From contig CAYSGH010000013.1 in NCBI GenBank assembly GCA_964430505.1, positions 5,093 to 69,092 on the forward strand: a stretch of 64,000 bases of DNA, given 5' to 3'. The position numbers and the translations under genes were made by a program. Each line of letters starts with the position of its first letter. The first letter of the stretch is position 1. This DNA comes from UBA6176 sp032119375 (lineage in GTDB: Bacteria > Verrucomicrobiota > Verrucomicrobiia > Limisphaerales > UBA9464). The notes below the pieces were generated by a model. That model did no database searches, was not told the origin of the DNA, and saw nothing but the letters and a program-made list of their open reading frames with translations. This document shows positions 17,512 through 25,097 of the stretch, piece after piece.

Positions 17512-18882
17512 TCAACGCCCGACGACGTCCGGGCTGGGCGAACCCGGCGCCGCCCCGCCGCCTTCCGCCTGGCCGCCGTTGCCGCTGTCGCCTGCGGCCG
17601 CATCGTCCCCCGTTGTTGTCCCGCCCGCGCGTCGCCGGCGCCACACGTAGCGGAACATGATCACCCGCAACGCCGCCGTGACCGGGATGGCCAGCACGCC
17701 CCCCAGCAACCCGCCCAGCAACTGCGTCCCCACCATCACCGACACGATGATCGTCAACGGATGCAGGCCGACGCGGTCGCCCATGATCTTGGGGGAGATG
17801 ACAAGGCCTTCGAGCGCCTGCACCACGCCGTACACGGCCAGCACCGCCACCGGCAACTGCCACCCGCCCGACGCCGCGAACGCCACCGCCAGGGCGGTCG
17901 AGCAACTCACCGCCGCACCGATGAACGGGATCATCGTCAGCAACGTCGCCAGCATCCCCAGCAGGAACGCGTAGGGCAGGCCAATCACCAGGAAGCCCGT
18001 CGTGTACAGGATGCCGTCGCACAGGGCCACCAGCACCTGGCTCCGGAAGAACACGATCAGGTAGTCGTTCACCGCCCGCAGGCAGAACACGAGCTCGTCC
18101 TTGAACCACGACGCCCGCACCGGGAGATACTCCGTCCATTGCCGTTGGATGCCCCGCTTCTCCAACAGGAAGTAGAACGCGTAGATGGGCACCAGGCACA
18201 TCCCCGCCAACACGCCCACCCAGCCCGTCACCCGACCCACCTGGTCCCCAATCCAGCCCCCGATCGCCGGCAGCAGGTTGCCCACCCACGCCGTGAAGGA
18301 ACGCAACGTCTCCGGGCTGATGCCGCCCCCGATCGGCCGCCGCGGCGCGGGCTCGGTGGTCGGCGTCGCGTCTCCCTCCGCCGGAAGTATCAACGCCGCG
18401 TTGGTCTTCGTCGTGGTTGCCGCCGCCGGGGCGTTCGTCGAGCGCACGAACAAGTCCCGCGCGGCCAACACCCGCTGGACCATGGCGGGCGGGTTCGTCG
18501 CCCACGCGTCCAACTGGCCCTTCAACCGCAGCGAGTACGCCGGGACCTTCTCCCCAAACTGCCGCGCCTCGCCCACGACCTGCGGCACGAAGCTCAGGAA
18601 CACCCCGGCCACCAACGTGCAGGCCGACGCAAACACCAGCCCGATCGCGCGCGCCCGGGGCACGCGAAGCGCCTCCAGCCGGTCCACCAACGGATCCAGC
18701 AGGTAGGCCAGCACCCCTCCCAGCGCGAGGGGCCACAGCACGGGGGCCAGCAGGTGCAACACGCGTCCCAACCCCCACACCACCCCGGCCACGACGCCGC
18801 CCAACGCCCCCAACGCCAGCGCCGTCAACGCAAACCAAAGGATCCTCGCCTGCTGCGGCGTCGGTGGCGGCATCGTTCCCAT
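17512..18882 (-). CDS. AI-2E family transporter (PerM-like)
   Basis: This 456-aa inner-membrane protein has about eight transmembrane segments in the family pattern: two near the N-terminus (ILWFALTALALGALGG, VLWPLALGGVLAYLL), a long periplasmic or cytosolic loop with a low-complexity Ala/Thr/Pro stretch (about 150-180), and the C-terminal block LLTMIPFIGAAVSCSTA and VVQALEGLVISPKIMGDRVGLHPL, which is the best-conserved signature. Family members export autoinducer-2 or Na+/H+-couple other solutes; the substrate is unknown. It starts 18 nt after proC and is followed by the CPBP protease. Confidence 0.88.
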   Translation of the reverse strand: MGTMPPPTPQQARILWFALTALALGALGGVVAGVVWGLGRVLHLLAPVLWPLALGGVLAYLLDPLVDRLEALRVPRARAIGLVFASACTLVAGVFLSFVPQVVGEARQFGEKVPAYSLRLKGQLDAWATNPPAMVQRVLAARDLFVRSTNAPAAATTTKTNAALILPAEGDATPTTEPAPRRPIGGGISPETLRSFTAWVGNLLPAIGGWIGDQVGRVTGWVGVLAGMCLVPIYAFYFLLEKRGIQRQWTEYLPVRASWFKDELVFCLRAVNDYLIVFFRSQVLVALCDGILYTTGFLVIGLPYAFLLGMLATLLTMIPFIGAAVSCSTALAVAFAASGGWQLPVAVLAVYGVVQALEGLVISPKIMGDRVGLHPLTIIVSVMVGTQLLGGLLGGVLAIPVTAALRVIMFRYVWRRRRAGGTTTGDDAAAGDSGNGGQAEGGGAAPGSPSPDVVGR

Positions 18883-18900
18883 GGCCCATCCATTCGTCCT

Positions 18901-19698
18901 TCAGGCCATCCGCCGCGCCTTGTCGGACGCCGCCCGCACGGCCCCGATCAACGCCGCCCGCAGCCCCGCCTTCTCCAGCTCGTGCACGGCCTCGATCGTC
19001 GTGCCGCCCGGGCTGCACACCGCGTCCTTCAAAACCCCCGGATGCTGCCCCGTCTCCAGGACCATCCGCGCTGCGCCCAGCAACGTCTGGGCCGCCAGAC
19101 GCTGCGCCACGTCCCGCGGCAGCCCCGCCGCCACCCCGCCATCCGCCAAGGCCTCGATCATCATGAAGCCATACGCCGGGCCAGACCCGCTCAGCCCGGT
19201 GACGGCATCCAGCAGCTTCTCCTTCACCTCCAGCGCCACGCCCACGGCGGAAAGCAACGATTGAACCCGGGCCGCGTCCTCGCGCGTCGCGCCCGAACCC
19301 ACGGCGAACGCCGAGGCGCTGGCCCCGACCAAGGCCGGCGTGTTGGGCATCACGCGGATGCACCGCGCCCCGTGCGCCGCCGCCTCGATCTTCGACAACG
19401 GCACGCCCGCCGCGATGGACACCACCAGGTGCCCCGGCCCCAGCACGCCGCCCAGCGACCCCAGCACGTCCACCAACTGGTCCGGCTTCACCGCCACGAA
19501 CAGCAGCCGCGCCGCCGCCGCCACCTCCGCGTTCGACTCCAGCGCGCGCCCGCCCGTCTCCCGCGCGAAGGCCTCGCGCGCCGCCGCGACGGGATCGCTC
19601 GCGACGACCGCCGCCGCCGTCGCCTTGCCCGAGGCCACGAAGCCCCGCGCCAGCGCCGTCGCCATTTTCCCCGCGCCCAGGAAGCCCAGCGTTTCCAT
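18901..19698 (-). CDS. proC: Pyrroline-5-carboxylate reductase
   Basis: The protein is 265 aa, the normal length for P5CR. It reduces pyrroline-5-carboxylate to proline with NAD(P)H, the last step of proline synthesis. The Rossmann start METLGFLGAGKMATALARG, RVMPNTPALVGASAS, and the C-terminal LSGSGPAYGFMMIEALADGG and SPGGTTIEAVHELEKAG are diagnostic. The start at 19698 places the glycine-rich loop at residue 6 onward as usual; no clear Shine-Dalgarno is seen. It is the first gene of the probable operon with the AI-2E transporter and CPBP protease, and is divergent from the SIS-domain gene. Confidence 0.95.
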   Translation of the reverse strand: METLGFLGAGKMATALARGFVASGKATAAAVVASDPVAAAREAFARETGGRALESNAEVAAAARLLFVAVKPDQLVDVLGSLGGVLGPGHLVVSIAAGVPLSKIEAAAHGARCIRVMPNTPALVGASASAFAVGSGATREDAARVQSLLSAVGVALEVKEKLLDAVTGLSGSGPAYGFMMIEALADGGVAAGLPRDVAQRLAAQTLLGAARMVLETGQHPGVLKDAVCSPGGTTIEAVHELEKAGLRAALIGAVRAASDKARRMA

Positions 19699-19863
19699 GA
19701 AGGAAGGCGTATCAGAACCCCGCCCCGGGCCGCGACCCATAAATCCGGGCCATCCGCCTCCGGCCATGTACTCACGCCGGGAGCGCGGCCGTCCCCGTCC
19801 GCCCCCCATGCGCCCTTCCCCTGACCTTGCACGCCGCGCGGCCACGCGGGCACGCTCGCCCGC

Positions 19864-20595
19864 ATGGAGGTCATCCGGACGTATCACGAGGTCGTGTCCC
19901 GCCAGCTTGCGGCGGCCTTGGCGGGGCAGGGGGAAGCCATGGACCGCGCGGCGGGTTGGGTGGCGGAAACCTTGGCAACGGGGCGCTGGCTGTTCGCGGC
20001 GGGCACCGGCCATTCCCACTTGTTGGCGCTGGAGTTGTTCTACCGGGCCGGCGGACTCGTGCGTGCCGTGCCCATCCTCGACGAGGACCTGATGCTCCAC
20101 CGCTCCGCCAGCCGGTCGTCCGGGTTCGAGCGGGAGTCGGGCCGCGCGGCCGCGCTCCTGGACCGGTACGGGGTGGGCGCTGGCGACACCTTGATCGTGA
20201 TCTCGAACTCGGGCCGGAACGCCGTCCCGGTGGAACTGGCGTTGGTCGGACGCGAGCGCGGGGCGCGGGTGATCGCGGTGACGTCGATGCACCATGCGCG
20301 CGCGCACGCCTCCCGACATGCCTCGGGCCGACGGTTGTTCGAGGTGGCGGACGTGGTGCTGGACAACGGCGGCGTGGAGGGGGACGCGGCGGTGGAGGTG
20401 GCGCCGGGATTGGCGATGGGGGCGACCTCGACGGCGGTGGGCGCGGCGTTGCTGCAAGCGTTGGTGGCCGAGGCGGCGGCCCGCGCGATCCGTCGGGGAT
20501 GGGAGCCGGAGGTCTATCGGAGCAGCAACGGCGGCGGCGAGGCCTTGAACGCCCGATACCTCGCCGAGCACGTCGGACGGGTGCCGCATCTTTAG
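19864..20595 (+). CDS. SIS-domain sugar-phosphate-binding protein (UPF0309-like)
   Basis: This 243-aa protein is a single SIS (sugar isomerase) domain: AAGTGHSHLLALELFYRAGG near residues 44-63, TLIVISNSGRNAVPVELALV (the phosphate-binding Ser loop), and VIAVTSMHHA. The overall plan matches UPF0309/YcjX-independent phosphosugar-binding proteins associated with amino-sugar or N-acetylmuramic acid-like metabolism. The exact sugar is not evident. It is divergent from proC with a 165-bp spacer. Confidence 0.8.
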   Translation: MEVIRTYHEVVSRQLAAALAGQGEAMDRAAGWVAETLATGRWLFAAGTGHSHLLALELFYRAGGLVRAVPILDEDLMLHRSASRSSGFERESGRAAALLDRYGVGAGDTLIVISNSGRNAVPVELALVGRERGARVIAVTSMHHARAHASRHASGRRLFEVADVVLDNGGVEGDAAVEVAPGLAMGATSTAVGAALLQALVAEAAARAIRRGWEPEVYRSSNGGGEALNARYLAEHVGRVPHL

Positions 20596-20726
20596 CCGAA
20601 GCCACGAAGGCAGTGCGGGTTTTGGAGGGACGTCTCCGCCAAGATTGTGGCAGCGCCGTCCCGGCGCCGTGTAAAACCCCTCGCCCCTTCACCACAAAAT
20701 CGGTCCACGATCTTTTCGATTGGGGT
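20596..20726. other. Spacer before the 21-bp array
   Basis: No gene is seen. It contains a GGCAGCGCCGTCCCGGCGCCG phrase with a GGCGCCG-type inverted pair (about 20650-20672), of the kind often repeated in spacers of related genomes. The whole gene-free stretch runs to 21031 and also contains the 21-bp array and the assembly gap. Confidence 0.4.
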
Positions 20727-20852
20727 GCCCCATGCGGCCGTTGCGACGCTTCTTGCGGTGGTTTTAGGGCATCGTGCACCCATTTTAAGGCTTCGTGCCG
20801 GGGTTGCGGCCCTTCGTGCGGTCGCCGGAATGCCTCCCCATCATGCAATAAC
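20727..20852. repeat. Six degenerate 21-bp tandem units
   Basis: Units begin at 20727, 20748, 20769, 20790, 20811 and 20832, exactly 21 bases apart. A GCTTCGTGC-like core is clearest in units 2 to 5 and weakens in units 1 and 6 (gccccatgc, gcttcttgc, gcatcgtgc, gcttcgtgc, ccttcgtgc, gcctcccca). Because the period is a multiple of three, all frames show a heptapeptide pattern, but there is no start, codon bias or family match. It is an intergenic array, not a CRISPR: there are no unique spacers and the repeats abut. Confidence 0.75.
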
Positions 20853-20881
20853 GCTGCCGCCTCGCCCCGCTCCCCGCTCGC

Positions 20882-20981
20882 NNNNNNNNNNNNNNNNNNN
20901 NNNNNNNNNNNNNNNNNNNNNNNNNNNNNNNNNNNNNNNNNNNNNNNNNNNNNNNNNNNNNNNNNNNNNNNNNNNNNNNNN
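20882..20981. other. Assembly gap (100 Ns) inside a GC-rich tandem repeat
   Basis: One hundred N characters. Both sides carry the same CGCTCCCCGCTCGC phrase (about 20867-20881 and 20982-21010), so the assembler probably stopped in a tandem repeat; the true length is unknown. It lies between the 21-bp array and the GH95-like gene and does not interrupt a recognised gene. Confidence 0.95.
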
Positions 20982-21031
20982 CCGCTCCCCGCTCGCTGCT
21001 CCCCGCTCGCCCCCTTACCCTGCCGCCTCGC

Positions 21032-23512
21032 ATGAGCCCCGTCCTCCCTGGCCTTTGCCGCCTTCTTCTTGCCGCGTCCCTGTGGGTCGTTGTTGCGCAG
21101 GCCGCGCCGCCCCCGGACGACGGCATGGTTCGGTCCAATGCCCTCGCCATCGTTGCCCGGCAACGCGGCGTCTTCGAAGGGCCGCCGGTCCTCGTGCCCA
21201 CGCGAAAGGTCCCGGACGCGCCGTTGATGGGAAATGGCGACCTGGGCGTCGTGGCGGCAGGCGTCGTGGAGCGATTGCGGTACCACGGCCTGGGCGAGGC
21301 GGGCGGCGCCAACGTCACCACGCGGGCCTTGTCCCCCTCCCACTGCCCGGAGCGCCTCCGATTTTACCTGGCGAAGAACGACTTCTGGAAGACCAAGGCC
21401 ATCTATCCCAACGGCCATCCTTGCCCCATTGGCGGCATCGACCTGGTCATCCCCGCGCTCGTCGGGGGCACGTATCACGCGGAGCAGGTCCTGGAGACGG
21501 CCGAGGTGGTGCACACCCTGCGCGTCGCCCAGCGCGTCGAGGATCCGCCTCCCTTCACCCGGGCCGGGACCGTCGTCCGCCTGCGCTCATGGGTCGCCGC
21601 CACCACCAACCTGCTCGTGATCGAAATCTCCGTGGAGGGCGACCCCAAGGACAACAACCCCTTTGCCGACACCGCGTTGGTCGGCGTGGATGCCAGCCTG
21701 TGGGCCGCCGCCGGGAACGAGTCCGAGACCGCCACCGGCAACCTGCCGGACGGCTACTGGGCGGTGCGCCGGTTTGCGCCCGCCGAGGCATCGGTGGCCG
21801 TGGAGCGTGCGTCGTTGCGCGAGACGACGGAGGCGGCGGTGGCCATGCGGTTGATCGGGCATCGCAAGGCCGGCCTTCCTTGGAGCCGCGGCGACGGGTG
21901 GTCGGCCGACCGCTTCATGGTGGCGCCGGGTTCGCCGGTGCTGGTGGTGGCGGCGGTGGTGACGGGTGAGGAATCCCGCGAGCCCGTGGCGGAGGCCCGG
22001 CGACGCGTGGCGGCGCTGACGGCGGACTCGGTGGGCGCCTTGCACGCCGCGCACCAGGCGTGGTGGCGGGACTTCTGGGGGCGTTCCTTCGTGGAGGTGG
22101 GCGACCCGTTGGTCGAGCGCTATTACTACGGGTCCCACTACCTGATGGCCTCGTGCTCCCGCAACCCGAGGTTTCCGCCCTCGTTGTTTGGCAACTGGAC
22201 GACGCAGGACGGGCCGTCGTGGCAGGCGGACTACCACCTCAACTACAACCACGAGGGCCCGTGGTGGGGCGTGTTCTCGTCCAACCACGCCGAACTCGCG
22301 GACCCCTATGACGCGCCCATCCTCGAGTACATGCCCGTCGCCCGCGCCAACGCCCGCGACCTGCTCGGCATTCGCGGCCTCTACTACGACGTCGGCATCG
22401 GCCCCAAGGGCCTGGAGACCTCCTTCATGCCGGACGGCCATTCGATCCCGGGCGAGGGCCGGCGCATGTTCCTGGGCCAAAAAAGCAACGGCCTGTTCGC
22501 CGCCGCCAACATGATCCTCCGCTTCCGCCACACGCTGGACGCGGACTACGCCCGGCGCGTCCGCCCGTTCATGCTCGGCGTCGCCGACTTCTGGGAGGAC
22601 TACCTCCGGCTCGAGGGCGGCCGGTACGTCATCACCAAGGACGCCTCGGGCGAGGTCGGCGACGGCGGGAGCGACCGCAACAACGCGCTGTCGCTCGGGT
22701 TGGTGCGCATGTTCTTCGAGGGCTTGCTGGAGATGAGCGCCGAGCTGGACCTCGACCACGACCGCCGCGCCCGGTGGAACCACATCCTCGCCCACATCAG
22801 CCCCTTTCCCACCGCCATGGTCGATGGCGTCCGTCGCCTTCGGGGGGCCGACGCCGGCCCGGCCGCCGACCGCATTGGCCCCGGGCGCAGCAACACGCGC
22901 GTCGAGTTCATGGGCATCGTGTGGCCCTCGGGCGTGGAGGGGCTGGGGTCCGACCCCGCCTTCTTGAAGGTCCTCCAAGAGGACGTCGCGGGATGGGCGG
23001 ACCCGGAGTGGATCGGGCACTTCAACGGTTTCAGCCTGACGTTTCCCGGCGCGGTGCGGGTGGGCCATGATCCGCGGGACATCCTGGCCAAGCTCCATCG
23101 TCAGCTCGCGGCGGCGGGCCTGCCCAACCTGATGGTGTTTGGGGGTGGCGGCGGCATTGAGAACTGCTCGGGCGTGCCCGCCACGATCAACGAGATGCTC
23201 CTGCAATCCCATCGGGGCGAGGCCCGCCTCTTCCCCGTATGGCCGCGGGAGATGCCCGCGCGGTTCGGACGCCTGCGGGCGCACGGCGCGTTCCTGTTCA
23301 GCGCCTCGTTGCGCGACGGCGTGGTGGGGCCGGTGACGCTCGAAAGCGAGAAGGGCCGCGAATGCCGCCTGCACAACCCATGGCCCGGTCGCGCCGTCCG
23401 CGTCCGCAACGCCGCCCTGCCGGAATCACGCGTCACGGGCTCCGTCCTGCGCATCCCCACCCGCCCGGGTGACCGCCTGGTCCTGGAGCCGGTGGACGGA
23501 TCCGGCCCATGA
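21032..23512 (+). CDS. Secreted glycoside hydrolase, GH95-like (alpha/alpha-barrel)
   Basis: The protein is 826 aa with a Sec signal peptide (to about residue 25, AQA). The N-terminal domain opens with DAPLMGNGDLGVVAAG, the usual start of GH95/GH65-type proteins. The catalytic barrel shows WQADYHLNYNHEGPWWGVFS and SNHAELADPYDAPI, KNDFW, and later ITKDASGEVGDGGSDRNNAL and VWPSGVEGLGSDP. GH95 enzymes remove L-fucose or L-galactose from polysaccharides by inversion; the actual specificity cannot be judged from the sequence. It is probably periplasmic or extracellular and used in polysaccharide breakdown. Its 3' end overlaps the convergent hicA gene by 80 bp. Confidence 0.72.
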   Translation: MSPVLPGLCRLLLAASLWVVVAQAAPPPDDGMVRSNALAIVARQRGVFEGPPVLVPTRKVPDAPLMGNGDLGVVAAGVVERLRYHGLGEAGGANVTTRALSPSHCPERLRFYLAKNDFWKTKAIYPNGHPCPIGGIDLVIPALVGGTYHAEQVLETAEVVHTLRVAQRVEDPPPFTRAGTVVRLRSWVAATTNLLVIEISVEGDPKDNNPFADTALVGVDASLWAAAGNESETATGNLPDGYWAVRRFAPAEASVAVERASLRETTEAAVAMRLIGHRKAGLPWSRGDGWSADRFMVAPGSPVLVVAAVVTGEESREPVAEARRRVAALTADSVGALHAAHQAWWRDFWGRSFVEVGDPLVERYYYGSHYLMASCSRNPRFPPSLFGNWTTQDGPSWQADYHLNYNHEGPWWGVFSSNHAELADPYDAPILEYMPVARANARDLLGIRGLYYDVGIGPKGLETSFMPDGHSIPGEGRRMFLGQKSNGLFAAANMILRFRHTLDADYARRVRPFMLGVADFWEDYLRLEGGRYVITKDASGEVGDGGSDRNNALSLGLVRMFFEGLLEMSAELDLDHDRRARWNHILAHISPFPTAMVDGVRRLRGADAGPAADRIGPGRSNTRVEFMGIVWPSGVEGLGSDPAFLKVLQEDVAGWADPEWIGHFNGFSLTFPGAVRVGHDPRDILAKLHRQLAAAGLPNLMVFGGGGGIENCSGVPATINEMLLQSHRGEARLFPVWPREMPARFGRLRAHGAFLFSASLRDGVVGPVTLESEKGRECRLHNPWPGRAVRVRNAALPESRVTGSVLRIPTRPGDRLVLEPVDGSGP

Positions 23513-23675
23513 GCCCCGGATTATCGAGAAGCCAACGTCTCGCGGGATGGGGCACGATGGCGATGCGCCCGGACGGATGCCGGTACTTTCCATGGCTGCC
23601 GCGCTGGGAAACCCAGGCGAATCCATGTTGCACCAGCACTCGGATGACTTCCACGGAGCCGAGGCGCCTAGGCAT
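23433..23675 (-). CDS. hicA: HicA-like mRNA interferase toxin, C-terminus probably altered
   Basis: This 80-aa protein has SVEVIRVLVQHGFAWVSQRG followed by SHGKYRHPSGRIAIVPHPAR, the dsRBD-like HicA core with the catalytic His28 (RGSH). The usual last helix (ELKKGTLRSILRQAG type) is not recognisable; instead the frame continues with a Pro/Gly-rich tail that overlaps the end of the glycoside hydrolase gene. A frameshift or loss after about residue 46 is possible. The start overlaps the hicB stop by 8 nt. If active it would cleave mRNA independent of the ribosome when HicB is lost. Confidence 0.65.
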   Translation of the reverse strand: MPRRLGSVEVIRVLVQHGFAWVSQRGSHGKYRHPSGRIAIVPHPARRWLLDNPGLMGRIRPPAPGPGGHPGGWGCAGRSP

Positions 23676-23877
23676 GGATGCGTTCCTGGCCGACGCTCAC
23701 CTCGCTGACATTATCCCATTCGGGCTTGGCTTCCCCCTCGAAGTAGAGTTCCACGGCTTCCCTGAGCTGTGCCACGGCCTCCTCGCGCGAATGGCCGAAG
23801 CTTGAGACGTCCGCGTTCAGGCATTGGGCCACGTAAAACTCGTCCTCCCGGAAAACGCAGTAATCGATGGATCGCAT
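23668..23877 (-). CDS. hicB: HicB-like antitoxin
   Basis: This 69-aa protein has FREDEFYVAQCLNADVSSFG and HSREEAVAQLREAVELYFEG, the compact HicB fold that covers the HicA active site. It lacks the extra C-terminal DNA-binding (HTH or RHH) domain found in longer HicB proteins, so autoregulation would need another factor. It precedes hicA, overlapping by 8 nt. The start at 23877 (MRSIDYCV) fits the family start; the 144-bp spacer upstream is shared with the divergent ThuA gene. Confidence 0.78.
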   Translation of the reverse strand: MRSIDYCVFREDEFYVAQCLNADVSSFGHSREEAVAQLREAVELYFEGEAKPEWDNVSEVSVGQERIHA

Positions 23878-24021
23878 GAGGGGCACCGTGACGTTGGGCG
23901 GTGACCATCGCAACCGTCGCCCCTCGGCCTGCCATGCGATGGATGGCGTGACGCATCCCTCCCGTTCTTCCCGCGGCTTTGTGCTTCCCCACCGGGCGGG
24001 CAGTGGGTGCATTCTCGGGGC

Positions 24022-25002
24022 ATGAACTCCATGCCCGTGTTGATTGCCGCCCTAGCGTCCGCCGCGTTCGTTGCCCATGCGGAGCCGTGGGTCGTCTATG
24101 AGCCCAAGCCCGGGACGTCCAACGGCAAGCACGTGGTGCTCTTGTCCGGCGACGAGGAGTACCGGTCCGAGGAAGGCCTGCCGCAGATGGGCAAGATCCT
24201 CAGCCAACGCCATGGCTTCCGCTGCACCGTCCTCTTCACCCAGGACGCGGATGGCACGATCAACCCCAACAACCAGACGAACATCCCCGGGATGCACCTG
24301 CTGGGGTCCGCCGACCTCGTGGTGAATCAGTTCCGGTTCCGCGAGCTGCCGGACGCGGACATGAAGCACTTCGTGGACTACCTGGACGCCGGGAAGCCCA
24401 TGATCGTCGTCCGCACGGCCACGCACGCCTTCAACTACGAGCGGAACAAGCAAAGCCCCTACGCCAAGTACTCGTGGACGGCGAAGGGCGGGGGCTTTGG
24501 CGGGATGACCGTGGGCGAGACGTGGACCTATCACCACGGCAACCACGGCGGCGAGGCCACGCGCGGCGTCATCGACGGCCGCAACCGCGCCCACCCCATC
24601 CTACGTTCCGTCAACGACGTGTTCGGGCCCACGGACGTGTACGGGGTGAACGCGGACTTCCCGTTGGACGCCACGGTGTTGATGCACGGGCAGGTGTTGA
24701 AGGGGATGAAGCCGGACGACGGCCCGAACCTTTCCAAGGCGATCATGCCGTTGGTCTGGATGCGCGAGGTGCCGGCCGGCGAGGGCCGCAAGGGCAAGGT
24801 GTTGTGCAGCACGATCGGCGCGGCCACCGACCTCCTGAGCGAGGACCTGCGGCGGTTGTTCGTCAACGCCACCTATCACCTGACCGGGCTCGACGTGCCC
24901 AAGAAGGCCGACGTCACCGTCGTCGGCGAGTACCAGCCCACGCCGTTCGGGTTCAACTCGTACAAGAAGGGCGTGAAGGTGGCGTCGCACGAGCTGAAGT
25001 AA
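24022..25002 (+). CDS. ThuA-domain secreted protein
   Basis: This 326-aa protein has a Sec signal peptide (MNSMPVLIAALASAAFVAHA) and a class I glutamine amidotransferase-like ThuA fold: GKHVVLLSGDEEYRSEEGLP, ADLVVNQFRFRELPDADMKH, MIVVRTATHAFNYE and YHHGNHGGEATRG. ThuA domains are linked to uptake or breakdown of disaccharides (first seen with trehalose) and are very abundant in Planctomycetes and Verrucomicrobia; the catalytic role is not established. The ATG at 24022 is preferred over a GTG 15 nt earlier because GGGG lies just upstream and the signal peptide begins there. Confidence 0.85.
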   Translation: MNSMPVLIAALASAAFVAHAEPWVVYEPKPGTSNGKHVVLLSGDEEYRSEEGLPQMGKILSQRHGFRCTVLFTQDADGTINPNNQTNIPGMHLLGSADLVVNQFRFRELPDADMKHFVDYLDAGKPMIVVRTATHAFNYERNKQSPYAKYSWTAKGGGFGGMTVGETWTYHHGNHGGEATRGVIDGRNRAHPILRSVNDVFGPTDVYGVNADFPLDATVLMHGQVLKGMKPDDGPNLSKAIMPLVWMREVPAGEGRKGKVLCSTIGAATDLLSEDLRRLFVNATYHLTGLDVPKKADVTVVGEYQPTPFGFNSYKKGVKVASHELK

Positions 25003-25097
25003 CGGGCGGGGCCTCGGAGAGACCACTCACGGCAACGACGATGGGGCGCGGCTCCGCCGGTTGAACGCGGAGGGGTGCAGGGCCCATCCTAGTGCGG

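Noticed and set aside
20727..20852. The 21-bp array as a CRISPR
   Set aside because: Units abut without unique spacers and are degenerate; no cas genes are present.
20600..21031. A Cys/Ala-rich protein encoded by the 21-bp array
   Set aside because: The heptad pattern follows from the 21-bp period in any frame; no start signal, and the frame runs into the gap.
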